From Spirochaetota bacterium (GTDB lineage Bacteria; Spirochaetota; Spirochaetia; Treponematales; Treponemataceae): DNA of 64,000 nt. Positions 51,734-60,485 of the stretch are shown here, one piece after another (position 1 is the first letter of the stretch; every line of letters starts with the position of its first letter). The notes under the pieces were generated by a model. That model ran no database searches and was not told the DNA's origin. It was given only the letters and a program-made list of their open reading frames with translations. The DNA lies in NCBI GenBank assembly GCA_016285185.1, contig JAEEQG010000173.1, positions 19,912 to 83,911 on the forward strand, written 5' to 3'. A program made the position numbers and the translations under genes.

Positions 51734-52462
51734 ATGGAAAATGTTTCGGCAAAAGTAAATTTTACAACTGGACTTAGAGATGGAATCCCGATTTGTCTTG
51801 GGTATATTTCCGTAGCTTTTGCCTTTGGAATTTTTACCGTGAATTCCGGATTAACGATATGGCAGACAATCTGCATTTCGCTTGCAAACTGCACTTCCGC
51901 CGGACAGCTAGCCGGAGTTCCTATAATTGCAGGCTGCCTTTCATTTACCGAGATGGCACTTTCACAGCTTGTCATTAACCTGCGCTATTCTCTGATGTCC
52001 GTTTCGCTTTCACAAAAACTTGCGGACGATGTAACCTCTCTTGACAGACTGCTTATAGCCTTTGTAAACACGGATGAGGTTTTTGCCGTTGCTTCCGGAC
52101 AGAAAGGCTTGGTCAGCCGCTATTACTTTTTTGGTCTTATACTCACACCTTATTTTGGTTGGGCTCTTGGCACGGCGCTCGGAGCTGTAGCCGGCAACAT
52201 TCTTCCCATTATAGTAACAAACGCACTGGGCATTGCCATTTATGGAATGTTTATCGCAATAATCCTTCCGGTTGCTAAAAAAGACAAGGCTGTAACAATC
52301 GTTGTACTTATTTCCTGCGCACTGAGCGTCTGCTTTCATTTTGTTCCGGCGCTTAAGCAGGTATCTTCCGGCTTTGTAATTATAATCTGTGCTGTAATCG
52401 CAGGAGTTACGGGAGCTTTGCTTTTCCCCGTAAAAACCGACGAAGAAGGGGAGGCTGCCTGA
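51734..52462 (+). CDS. azlC: AzlC-type branched-chain amino acid exporter, large subunit
   Basis: A 242-residue polytopic membrane protein of the LIV-E/AzlC family, which exports branched-chain amino acids or analogues as a two-subunit carrier with AzlD. Family features are the N-terminal FTTGLRDGIPICLGYISVAFAFGI, then ANCTSAGQLAGV, and the conserved NLRYSLMSVSL loop. Six to eight membrane segments are predicted. It is followed after two bases by azlD, so the pair is one operon. It has a TATACT exactly 6 nt before the ATG. Confidence 0.9.
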   Translation: MENVSAKVNFTTGLRDGIPICLGYISVAFAFGIFTVNSGLTIWQTICISLANCTSAGQLAGVPIIAGCLSFTEMALSQLVINLRYSLMSVSLSQKLADDVTSLDRLLIAFVNTDEVFAVASGQKGLVSRYYFFGLILTPYFGWALGTALGAVAGNILPIIVTNALGIAIYGMFIAIILPVAKKDKAVTIVVLISCALSVCFHFVPALKQVSSGFVIIICAVIAGVTGALLFPVKTDEEGEAA

Positions 52463-52464
52463 AA

Positions 52465-52788
52465 ATGGAAAACACCCTTTTGTTTTTTGAATATCTTGCG
52501 GTTATGGCTGGCGTTACTTATGCGATTCGCGTAATTCCGCTTGTGCTGTGCAAAAAGAAAATTAAAAATGTGTTTGTAAAATCATTTTTATATTACATTC
52601 CCTATGCAGTTCTGGGAGCAATGACTTTTCCCGCGATTTTTTATTCAACCGGTAATTTTATTACAGCGTGTGCCGGATGTATAGTTGCTTTTTTGCTGGC
52701 ATGGTGCGAAAAAAGCCTCCTCGTTGTTGCGGCGTGTGCGTCGTGCGCTGTTCTTGTTGTAGAATTCCTATTGAAAATAATATGCTAA
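52465..52788 (+). CDS. azlD: AzlD-type branched-chain amino acid exporter, small subunit
   Basis: A 107-residue membrane protein with about four hydrophobic segments, the small subunit of the AzlCD exporter. The family core VTYAIRVIPLVLCKKKIKNV and LYYIPYAVLGAMTFPAI is visible. It starts two bases after the azlC stop and 20 bp before the purF-like gene, whose ribosome site follows. Function depends on AzlC. Confidence 0.85.
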   Translation: MENTLLFFEYLAVMAGVTYAIRVIPLVLCKKKIKNVFVKSFLYYIPYAVLGAMTFPAIFYSTGNFITACAGCIVAFLLAWCEKSLLVVAACASCAVLVVEFLLKIIC

Positions 52789-52808
52789 AACCCTGTTAGG
52801 AGGATAAA

Positions 52809-54224
52809 ATGGGCGGATTATTCGGTATTGTGTCAAAAAAGAATTGTACTTTGGATTTGTTTTTTGGCATTGACTATCACTCTCACCTAGGAACACGCCG
52901 CGGCGGTATGGCGGTTTATGAGAACGGAACTTTTAACAGGGCTATCCACAATATTGAAAATTCGCCGTTCAGAACAAAGTTTGAAAAAGATGTTGAAGAA
53001 ATGAAAGGTAATATGGGAATCGGCTGTATTTCGGACAACGAGCCGCAGCCGCTTTTGGTTCAATCGCATCTTGGTAGCTATGCCATAACGACAGTCGGTA
53101 AAATTAATAACCTGAACGATCTTGTCCAAAAAACCTTTGCCGCCGGTGGGACGCACTTTTTGGAAATGAGCGGCGGCAGTATAAACGCTACCGAACTTGT
53201 TGCTTCGTTGATTAACCAGAAAGAATCGATCCTTGAGGGAATCCGCTTTGTGCAGAGTGTGGTGGAAGGTTCAATGACTGTTTTGATAATGACTGAAAAC
53301 GGACTTTTTGCCGCAAGGGATAAGCTCGGCAGACTTCCGCTTTTGATAGGAAAAAAGGAAGACTCCTACTGCGTTGCCTCTGAGAGTTTTTCCTACATCA
53401 ATCTTGGTTTTGAAGACTGCAAGGAGCTTGGACCGGCTGAAATAGTCTTTATAAATATGAAAGACGGTATCAGCGTTCTACAACCGCCTGCCGACAAAAT
53501 GAAAATCTGTACCTTCCTTTGGATATACTACGGTTATCCGACTGCAACCTATGAGGGTGTAAATGTTGAACAGATGCGTTACCGTTGCGGTGAAATGCTT
53601 GCCAAGCGCGAAGACAATAGCGTTAATCCCGATATTGTTGCCGGTGTTCCTGATTCCGGCATTGCACACGCCGTAGGGTACGCAAATGAATCCGGTATTC
53701 CGTTTGCACGTCCTTTTATTAAATATACGCCTACCTGGCCGCGCTCATTTATGCCGGCAAACCAGGAACAGCGTAACCTGATTGCACGAATGAAGCTTAT
53801 TCCGGTTCATCCGCTCATAAAAAACAGAAAACTGCTTTTAATAGACGATTCCATCGTCCGCGGTACACAGTTGCGTGAAACAACTGATTTTTTGTATCAG
53901 AGCGGTGCAAAGGAAGTTCACGTTCGTCCGGCATGTCCGCCGATTATGTTCAGCTGCAAATACCTTAATTTTTCACGTTCAACTTCGGAACTGGATTTAA
54001 TTACGCGCAGAATCATCAAAATGCGTGAGGGTGACAACGTTCCAAAGGAAGTGTTGGAAGACTACGCAAACCCTGACAGCAAAAACTACAAGGAAATGGT
54101 TCAGGAAATCTGTCGTCAGCTTCATTTTACAACGCTAATGTTCCACCGCCTTGACGATATGCTCGACGCTGTCGGAATTGAACCGTGCAAACTGTGTACT
54201 TACTGCTGGAACGGAAAAGAATAA
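52809..54224 (+). CDS. PurF-like amidophosphoribosyltransferase without the catalytic cysteine
   Basis: A 471-residue protein with the N-terminal Ntn glutaminase fold and a C-terminal phosphoribosyltransferase domain. In active PurF the first residue after Met is the nucleophile Cys (MCGIVG type); here the N-terminus is MGGLFGIVSKK. The PRPP-binding signature LLLIDDSIVRGTQ (about 343-355) is intact and CKLC.YC ends the protein. The enzyme may use free ammonia or another substrate, or be non-amidotransferase. AGGAGG precedes the ATG. The Cys-less form is, to my memory, a recurrent group in anaerobes, so it is not a local mutation. Confidence 0.78.
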   Translation: MGGLFGIVSKKNCTLDLFFGIDYHSHLGTRRGGMAVYENGTFNRAIHNIENSPFRTKFEKDVEEMKGNMGIGCISDNEPQPLLVQSHLGSYAITTVGKINNLNDLVQKTFAAGGTHFLEMSGGSINATELVASLINQKESILEGIRFVQSVVEGSMTVLIMTENGLFAARDKLGRLPLLIGKKEDSYCVASESFSYINLGFEDCKELGPAEIVFINMKDGISVLQPPADKMKICTFLWIYYGYPTATYEGVNVEQMRYRCGEMLAKREDNSVNPDIVAGVPDSGIAHAVGYANESGIPFARPFIKYTPTWPRSFMPANQEQRNLIARMKLIPVHPLIKNRKLLLIDDSIVRGTQLRETTDFLYQSGAKEVHVRPACPPIMFSCKYLNFSRSTSELDLITRRIIKMREGDNVPKEVLEDYANPDSKNYKEMVQEICRQLHFTTLMFHRLDDMLDAVGIEPCKLCTYCWNGKE

Positions 54225-54229
54225 GGCAG

Positions 54230-54931
54230 ATGAAACGAGAGAATATAAAGGTTCTTTTTCAGGACGAATACCTGGCGGTTATTGTAAAGCCGTCGGGGCT
54301 TCTTTCTGTGTCTTATCCCGGAAGTTCCGGCGCTACAGCTGCGCAAAACCTTGAGCAGATTCTGCGCAAACGGGGACAGTGGAGCAGAAAACACTCACCT
54401 TTTGCTGTTCACAGACTGGACAAGGGAACTTCCGGCGTGATGATGTTTGCTTTAACCGAAAAAGCACAAAAACTTATAATGGATAACTGGCACACCATGG
54501 TTACTTCACGTATTTATCATGCGCTTGCCGAGAACCCTGCCGGAAAAATCAAGCCGTTACCTGTTGAAGGTGTTATAGACAAACCTCTTTTAACAAATGC
54601 TCATCATCTTTCATACGTGCCTAAGAACTATGATTTGTCAGATTCCGCACTAATGCCTGCAAGAACAAACTATCGGATATTACTACAGGGTAAAAAATAT
54701 ACTTTGTTTGAGTTGAGTCTTGATACCGGTAAAAAAAATCAAATCAGGGCGCATCTTGCAAGCTGCGGCTATACGCTTGCCGGTGACGTGCAGTATCATG
54801 CAAGGACAAATCCCCTTAACAGGCTTGCTCTCCATGCGCGGACACTAGCCTTTACACATCCTTTTACAGGAGAACAACTTTCTTTTGAAGAACCGGAACC
54901 TGTTGTCTGGAAAAATCTTGCAACACAATAG
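54230..54931 (+). CDS. RluA-family pseudouridine synthase
   Basis: A 233-residue enzyme that isomerises uridine in rRNA or tRNA. The catalytic aspartate is D64 in HRLDKGTSGVMMFA. The N-terminal strand VLFQDEYLAVIVKPSGLLS and the C-terminal ALHARTLAFTHPFTGE are family hallmarks. No S4 domain is present, as in the RluA/TruC type. The start at 54230 has AAGG upstream; the open frame reaches 54185 into the purF-like gene. The target uridine cannot be told from sequence. Confidence 0.88.
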   Translation: MKRENIKVLFQDEYLAVIVKPSGLLSVSYPGSSGATAAQNLEQILRKRGQWSRKHSPFAVHRLDKGTSGVMMFALTEKAQKLIMDNWHTMVTSRIYHALAENPAGKIKPLPVEGVIDKPLLTNAHHLSYVPKNYDLSDSALMPARTNYRILLQGKKYTLFELSLDTGKKNQIRAHLASCGYTLAGDVQYHARTNPLNRLALHARTLAFTHPFTGEQLSFEEPEPVVWKNLATQ

Positions 54932-55048
54932 AAAAAACAACTTGTAAAAAAATTTGATTTTCGTTGTAAAAATGTACATATTTAATTGTAGAACACTATT
55001 TTTTTTGTATGGTTATAAAATATGTTATTTTGATGCTTGGAGGCTTTT

Positions 55049-57430
55049 ATGTCTGATCAGACAATAATACCACTTGATAAAACGTTATCCAATAAACTGG
55101 TTCTTATTCCTCTTTTAAGTCGTCCTATCTTCCCCGGTATTTTTTCACCGTTGATGATTAACTCTACGGAAGACATCAATGCTATAGAAAAAGCTTTTTC
55201 TTCTGACGGATTAATCGGAGTTGTAATGTTGAAAAATGAAACGGAATCGCCAACTGTCTCTGATTTGTATTCCGTAGGTACTGTTGCACGAATTGTAAAG
55301 AAAATTAATCTACCTGATGGTGGTTTGAATGTTTTTATTTCGACGATAAAGCGCTTTAAAATTCGGAAAGTAATAAACGACAAAGAACCTATGGTTGCAA
55401 TTGTTGATTATCTTGAAGAAGAAGAGGATGATACCTTTGAAGTAAAAGCCCTTACGCGTGCGCTTATCAGCGAGATGAAGGAAATCTCAGAGAACAATCC
55501 TCTTTTTTCTGAAGAAATGCGCGTAAATATGATTAACATAGATCATCCCGGAAAAATCGCGGATTTTATCACGTCAATCCTCAATATAGATAAAAAAGAA
55601 CAGCAGGGTGTCCTTGAAATAATAAATGTCCGTCAGCGTATGGAAAAGGTCCTTGTGTTTATTAAGAAAGAACAGGAATTACTGCGAATTCAGAAGAAAA
55701 TTCAGAATGAGTTGAATGACAGAGTTGAAAAAAATCAGCGCGAATATTTTTTAAAGGAAGAATTAAAGTCTATAAAAGAAGAACTCGGTATGACTACCGA
55801 CGCCAAAAGTTCCGATTATCAAAAATTCAAGGACAAGCTTGACGCATTTAAGTTTGAAGGCGAAATAAAGGAGACTGTTGATTCGGAGCTTGAAAAGTTT
55901 GCACTTATGGATCCAAATTCTTCCGAGTTCATTGTAAGCAGAAATTATCTTGATACAATCGCCAATCTGCCATGGAATGAACCTGTACCAGAAGATTATG
56001 ACTTGTTAAAGGCAAAAAAGATTCTTGAATCAGATCATTATGGTCTGGATGATGTAAAGAAAAGAATTATAGAATATCTCGCTGTACGAAAACTTAAAAA
56101 AGATAACAAGGGTTCTATAATTTTACTTGTAGGACCACCTGGAGTTGGAAAGACGAGTCTTGGCCGTTCTATTGCCCGTGCTATGAACAAGCCTTTTTTC
56201 CGTTTTTCTGTAGGCGGAATGCGGGATGAGGCTGAAATTAAAGGCCATCGCAGAACCTATATAGGTGCTATGCCCGGAAAGATTATACAAGGATTGAAAA
56301 TTGTAAAATCAAAAGCTCCTGTTTTTATGATAGATGAAATTGATAAAATGGGTACAAGCTACCAGGGAGATCCTTCAAGTGCATTGCTTGAAGTTTTGGA
56401 TCCTGAGCAGAATGTGTCATTTCGCGACCATTACCTGGATTTACCGTTTGATGTTTCAAACATTCTGTTTGTTCTTACTGCAAATACACTTGATGGTATA
56501 CCATCGCCACTTTTGGACAGGGCTGAGATAATATCTCTTTCGGGGTATATCGATCAAGAAAAGGTTGAAATTGCAAGAAAATATCTTGTTCCGCGCAGTC
56601 TTGAAAAAAATGGTTTGCAAAAGAATCAGGTGACTTATTCAAAAGGTGTTCTGCTTGAGATTGCAAATTCCTATGCACGCGAAGCCGGTGTACGTAATTT
56701 TGAAAAAAATCTGGACAAGATACATCGTAAGTATGCGGCGGAACTTTTTGCTTCAGATGATTTTAAAAAAGCAAAAGGCAAAGAAAGTTCAGAATTAGTT
56801 TTGAAGCAGACAAAGGAAATTTTACCGGGAGATTTGAAACACTATCTTGGTAATCCTGTATTTGATGAAAGCGAAATAAAAAAGGCTGATAAGCCTGGTA
56901 CTGCAATAGGTCTTGCATGGACTAGCATGGGTGGTGATACACTCATTATTGAAGCTGTTGCAAATGCGGGAAAAGAAGGTTTGCAGTTAACAGGGCAGCT
57001 TGGTGATGTAATGAAAGAATCCGCTTCCATTGCACTTACCTGGGTAAGATACTATGTCGTAAAGAACAAAATTTGCAAGAAAAACTGGTTTGATGACCAT
57101 CTTATCCACCTGCATGTTCCAGAGGGTGCAACTCCTAAAGACGGACCTTCCGCCGGAATTACGATGGCAACCGCACTTTTGTCGCTTATTCGCAACAAAA
57201 GGATTAAGCCCTCATTTGCAATGACAGGCGAACTTTCATTGACCGGACAGGTTTTGCCAATTGGAGGTCTCAAGGAAAAGACTGTTGCCGCAAAACGCAA
57301 CAAGATTAAACATATCATCATTCCGCAGCAGAATGTGAGGGATTTGGACGATATTCCTGAACATGTAAAAAAAGGTTTGACGTTCCATCCCGTTTCCAGA
57401 ATGGAAGAAGTTGTAGAATTATTGTTTTAG
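55049..57430 (+). CDS. lon: ATP-dependent protease Lon
   Basis: Cytoplasmic AAA+ serine protease, 793 residues. Order: N-terminal substrate domain, coiled coil (about 200-270), AAA+ domain with Walker A GPPGVGKT (362-369) and Walker B VFMIDEIDKMG, then the protease domain with S701 (DGPSAG) and K744 in GGLKEKTVAA. GGAGG precedes ATG 55049. A 117-bp AT-rich gap upstream probably holds the promoter; no heat-shock element could be identified. A terminator follows at 57437. The length is normal for LonA. Confidence 0.95.
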   Translation: MSDQTIIPLDKTLSNKLVLIPLLSRPIFPGIFSPLMINSTEDINAIEKAFSSDGLIGVVMLKNETESPTVSDLYSVGTVARIVKKINLPDGGLNVFISTIKRFKIRKVINDKEPMVAIVDYLEEEEDDTFEVKALTRALISEMKEISENNPLFSEEMRVNMINIDHPGKIADFITSILNIDKKEQQGVLEIINVRQRMEKVLVFIKKEQELLRIQKKIQNELNDRVEKNQREYFLKEELKSIKEELGMTTDAKSSDYQKFKDKLDAFKFEGEIKETVDSELEKFALMDPNSSEFIVSRNYLDTIANLPWNEPVPEDYDLLKAKKILESDHYGLDDVKKRIIEYLAVRKLKKDNKGSIILLVGPPGVGKTSLGRSIARAMNKPFFRFSVGGMRDEAEIKGHRRTYIGAMPGKIIQGLKIVKSKAPVFMIDEIDKMGTSYQGDPSSALLEVLDPEQNVSFRDHYLDLPFDVSNILFVLTANTLDGIPSPLLDRAEIISLSGYIDQEKVEIARKYLVPRSLEKNGLQKNQVTYSKGVLLEIANSYAREAGVRNFEKNLDKIHRKYAAELFASDDFKKAKGKESSELVLKQTKEILPGDLKHYLGNPVFDESEIKKADKPGTAIGLAWTSMGGDTLIIEAVANAGKEGLQLTGQLGDVMKESASIALTWVRYYVVKNKICKKNWFDDHLIHLHVPEGATPKDGPSAGITMATALLSLIRNKRIKPSFAMTGELSLTGQVLPIGGLKEKTVAAKRNKIKHIIIPQQNVRDLDDIPEHVKKGLTFHPVSRMEEVVELLF

Positions 57431-57436
57431 AAAAGA

Positions 57437-57472
57437 AAAAGGGGTTGACCATTCTTTGGACAACCCCTTTAT
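57437..57472 (+). terminator. Terminator after lon
   Basis: GGGGTTG ... CAACCCC stem with an inner CC/GG pair, one A-A mismatch, followed by TTTATTTTT. Confidence 0.75.
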
Positions 57473-57496
57473 TTTTGCAGATTATAAAAAGACGAC

Positions 57497-57620
57497 TGGT
57501 CAAGAGACATAACATTATTTCCTTTGAAATATGCCACAAATTCTCTGACCATCTTCTAGTGTCCTTGACAGCTAGTATGCGTCATAAAAGCGGACATCTT
57601 TAAATATACACCCGCTTTTT
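57497..57620. other. Gap between lon and lysS with inverted repeats
   Basis: The 227-bp interval holds no gene. TGGTCAAGAGA pairs with TCTCTGACCA (57497-57507 / 57542-57551, one bulge), and AAAAGCGG pairs with CCGCTTTT (57586-57593 / 57612-57619) in the position of the lysS terminator on the minus strand. Confidence 0.5.
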
Positions 57621-57657
57621 TGAGAATGCAAGGAAAAAGTTTAAATTTTGCAAAAAT

Positions 57658-59853
57658 TTATTTTACCTTGCCGTTTTTGTAAGTTTCTACAGTAAGATAT
57701 TTCCCGCCGCTGCCGATTTTCTTTCCGTCAATCTCGACAAAACCATCTTTTGTTGACAAGGACATTTCGGCAAATTTTTCTGGTTTTACAAAGCATAGTT
57801 CTTCTTCCGGAGGCAAAAATCCTTCCGGTTCAAGAACAGTACCAACTTCAAACTGTGGTGCAAAAATTACTTCACAGGTTTCTTTGTCTGTTACAGCAGG
57901 ATCAGTTGCGGCAAGCAACATTCCGTTACTTCTTACTCCGCGGAAATTTGCCGGCTTTAAGTTGTATACAAGAACGATATTTTTGCCGGTAAGTTCTTCT
58001 GGTTTGTAGAATGGGACTATTGAACTTACAATCTGACGGTTTTCTGAATCACCTGTGTTCAGTGTAAGAATATAAAGCTGGGTTCCGCCGGGATGCTGCT
58101 CAACTTTTTCAATACGGCTTACTTTTAGGATTACACGTTTGCTAAAACGTTCTGTAAGCGGCAGTTTGTCGATTTCAGCGGGTGTAAGTTTTTTTGCCGG
58201 AGTATTGTTTTTTGTGGCAGCGGCGTTTTCGTCAGCTACTGCAAGTGAAAGAATCTTTTCAAGCCGTTCTTTGCCGATTATGCGGAAAAAACTTCCGAGG
58301 CGCGGTCCCTGGTCTTTGTTTATAAGTACGTTATAAAGTCCTGTAAAAAGAACCTTTGTATCCATTGAAAGCGCGGTGGCAACTTCGTAAATAGCCTGCT
58401 GGCAGTCTTTGTCTGTTTGGAATCCATCCAGTTTTGGAACAACGTCTTCGCGTATTTTTTTTACAGCGGCTGCAAGTTCTTTTGTGACCGGAACAGGTTT
58501 ACCGTCGTTTCTGAGCGCAAAGCAGAATTCTTCCGCACAGGTCGGAGCTGCTTCTGTAATCCAGAACCAAGCGCATGCGGCACGCTGTCTGAATGTTTCT
58601 TCCTGTTCCGGTTTTACGTCGCCTAAGTATGCAATTACTTCGTCAACGTTTCCAGAGTGAATCTGGAGCAGTGTTGTAAGAAGTCGGAACGGAATCTGAT
58701 AAGGCATTGTTTCCTTAATTTTTCCGTCAATCTGACTGAGCATATAAATGCGTTTTTCTTTGTTGAAGATTTCTTCGTTCTTTACTTTGTCAACGCCGTA
58801 AACTATGCGTTCTGTTTTGTCATAGTCTTCGTATGTTTTGAGAACATCAAGATCAAAACTTATTGAAAATTCGGTGTTTGGCCTTACACCTGCAAAGATG
58901 TAGCGCAAAACCTGCGGCTGATAAACTTCAAGAGCGTCAACAAGCGAAATAACTTTTCCTTTTGAAGAGGACATTTTGCCGGGAACGCCCTTTAGACTTA
59001 CAAAGTCGTACCGCATTGTAACCGGTGCATCCCAATCGTATATTTTTTTTGAAACAAGTTTTGCCGTATCGTATGAGCCGCCAGGACTTATGTGATCTTT
59101 TCCGCCTGGTTCAAAAACAACTTTTTCCTCATTCCAGCGCATAGGCCAGTCAACGCGCCATCCGAGTTTTGCGCCTTTGAATGTTCTTAAATCAGCTGTT
59201 TCACAGTTTCCGCATTCACATTCGTAACTGATTCCGTATTCGCCGTCATAAGACTTGATTTTTGTTGTATCTTTGTTGCATTTACTACAGAAAACCGCAA
59301 CCGGCCAATATTCGTCTTCAGCCTTCATTTTGTGGGCATCGTCACGGTATTCGTTTAGGCACTCTTTTATGAGTTCCTTGTTCTGCAGTGCTTTTTTCAT
59401 ACCTTCTACATAGCGGTTGGCTCTGTATCGTTCTGCCTGATACAAAAATACAGGATGAATACCAACGCGCGGAAGCTGGGTTTCTATATCAACTTCGTGG
59501 TGACGGGCGTAGTTTTCGTTGCGTTTTGTGGTGTCAGGTACCATTGTGATAGGATAACGCAGATAGTTCTGAAGAATTTCCGGATCGGGCATATTTGCCG
59601 GGACTTTGCGGAAAACATCGTAATCGTCCCAGGAATAAATAAATCTTACTTTTTTACCGCGTGCTTCCAATGCCCGTACAATCAAATCTACGGTGATAAT
59701 TTCGCGGAAGTTTCCGATATGAACTGTGCCGGACGGAGTAATTCCCGATGCACATGTGTATAAATCCAAATCGCCTTTTTCATGAATGATTTTTTCTGCC
59801 ATCTGGTCTGCCCAGTGGCAGAGCAGGGGATTTTTTTCTTCTTTATTACTCAT
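57658..59853 (-). CDS. lysS: Lysyl-tRNA synthetase, class I, with C-terminal tRNA-binding domain
   Basis: Charges tRNA-Lys with the archaeal-type class I enzyme that spirochaetes use in place of class II LysRS. Signatures are HIGN (45-48) and KMSSSKG (about 292-298), with a zinc-type segment CSKCNKDTT...CECGNC. After about residue 560 the 731-residue protein continues into an EMAPII/Trbp111-like OB fold (VSRIEKVEQHPGGTQLYILTL, then GVRSNGMLLAA), usually seen on MetRS or as a free protein; typical class I LysRS is about 500-530 residues. The promoter is leaderless in form. Confidence 0.9.
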   Translation of the reverse strand: MSNKEEKNPLLCHWADQMAEKIIHEKGDLDLYTCASGITPSGTVHIGNFREIITVDLIVRALEARGKKVRFIYSWDDYDVFRKVPANMPDPEILQNYLRYPITMVPDTTKRNENYARHHEVDIETQLPRVGIHPVFLYQAERYRANRYVEGMKKALQNKELIKECLNEYRDDAHKMKAEDEYWPVAVFCSKCNKDTTKIKSYDGEYGISYECECGNCETADLRTFKGAKLGWRVDWPMRWNEEKVVFEPGGKDHISPGGSYDTAKLVSKKIYDWDAPVTMRYDFVSLKGVPGKMSSSKGKVISLVDALEVYQPQVLRYIFAGVRPNTEFSISFDLDVLKTYEDYDKTERIVYGVDKVKNEEIFNKEKRIYMLSQIDGKIKETMPYQIPFRLLTTLLQIHSGNVDEVIAYLGDVKPEQEETFRQRAACAWFWITEAAPTCAEEFCFALRNDGKPVPVTKELAAAVKKIREDVVPKLDGFQTDKDCQQAIYEVATALSMDTKVLFTGLYNVLINKDQGPRLGSFFRIIGKERLEKILSLAVADENAAATKNNTPAKKLTPAEIDKLPLTERFSKRVILKVSRIEKVEQHPGGTQLYILTLNTGDSENRQIVSSIVPFYKPEELTGKNIVLVYNLKPANFRGVRSNGMLLAATDPAVTDKETCEVIFAPQFEVGTVLEPEGFLPPEEELCFVKPEKFAEMSLSTKDGFVEIDGKKIGSGGKYLTVETYKNGKVK

Positions 59854-59888
59854 AATTTGATTATAGTTAAAAAGGATAGTTGTTTCAA
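59854..59888 (-). promoter_or_regulatory. Leaderless promoter of lysS
   Basis: On the minus strand TTGAAA (59883-59888), 17-bp spacer, TATAAT (59860-59865), then 6 nt to the ATG. This is the clearest example of the pattern in the window. Confidence 0.7.
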
Positions 59889-59901
59889 CACCGGAAAAAT
59901 G

Positions 59902-60438
59902 CTACCGGTTGTTATTGGCTATCCATACGCTGCACTTTTCTTTCCAGGTGTAAAACAAAGGATTGTTTTCTTTAACCGTAAAAGTGATAATGCAAAGCCG
60001 GAATACTTTAAAAGAAAGTAAAGCTGAATTAGTTTTGGAAAAAACTTCATTCTGATCTTTAGCTTCGTTAAGGCCTTTTGAGGCTGTTCCGTAAAAAAAA
60101 GAATTTGTTTTCAGGTTTATTCCATTAAAATCGATGTTATCATAGCATAGAATATCCTGCTGATTCCATTGCAGTCTGCGGTACAGAGCGTTTCCGCCTA
60201 AGCATGGTTTTTCCAGCGTAAAAACTGTATTTTTGCACTGGAATAAGTGCTGATATTCAGCTAGTATAAGATGTTGTTCTTTGGAATTTATTCCGTTTGT
60301 GAGTTCTTTTACCGGACATATCAGCGGATAGAACGGCCTGATACTGTGTTCGGTACTAAAAAAACTCTGTTCTTCTTCTATTATATGCTGAATGTTGCCG
60401 TGAGGAGAAAGAGTTAAAAAAGTATAATTTACTTCCAT
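59902..60438 (-). CDS. Hypothetical protein
   Basis: A 178-residue frame with no recognised domain. The sequence is mixed, with aromatic-rich segments (FYPLICPVKEL, YTWKEKCSVWIA) and no signal peptide or membrane span. It is supported by open length and by filling an otherwise empty interval between lysS and the lipoprotein gene on the opposite strand. No ribosome site is visible and the upstream region is TATA-rich. It is a real gene with moderate probability; a frame by chance is possible. Confidence 0.45.
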   Translation of the reverse strand: MEVNYTFLTLSPHGNIQHIIEEEQSFFSTEHSIRPFYPLICPVKELTNGINSKEQHLILAEYQHLFQCKNTVFTLEKPCLGGNALYRRLQWNQQDILCYDNIDFNGINLKTNSFFYGTASKGLNEAKDQNEVFSKTNSALLSFKVFRLCIITFTVKENNPLFYTWKEKCSVWIANNNR

Positions 60439-60485
60439 ATATATGGATATACTTTATACGATTTTAAAAAAATAAGGTAGTAAGT

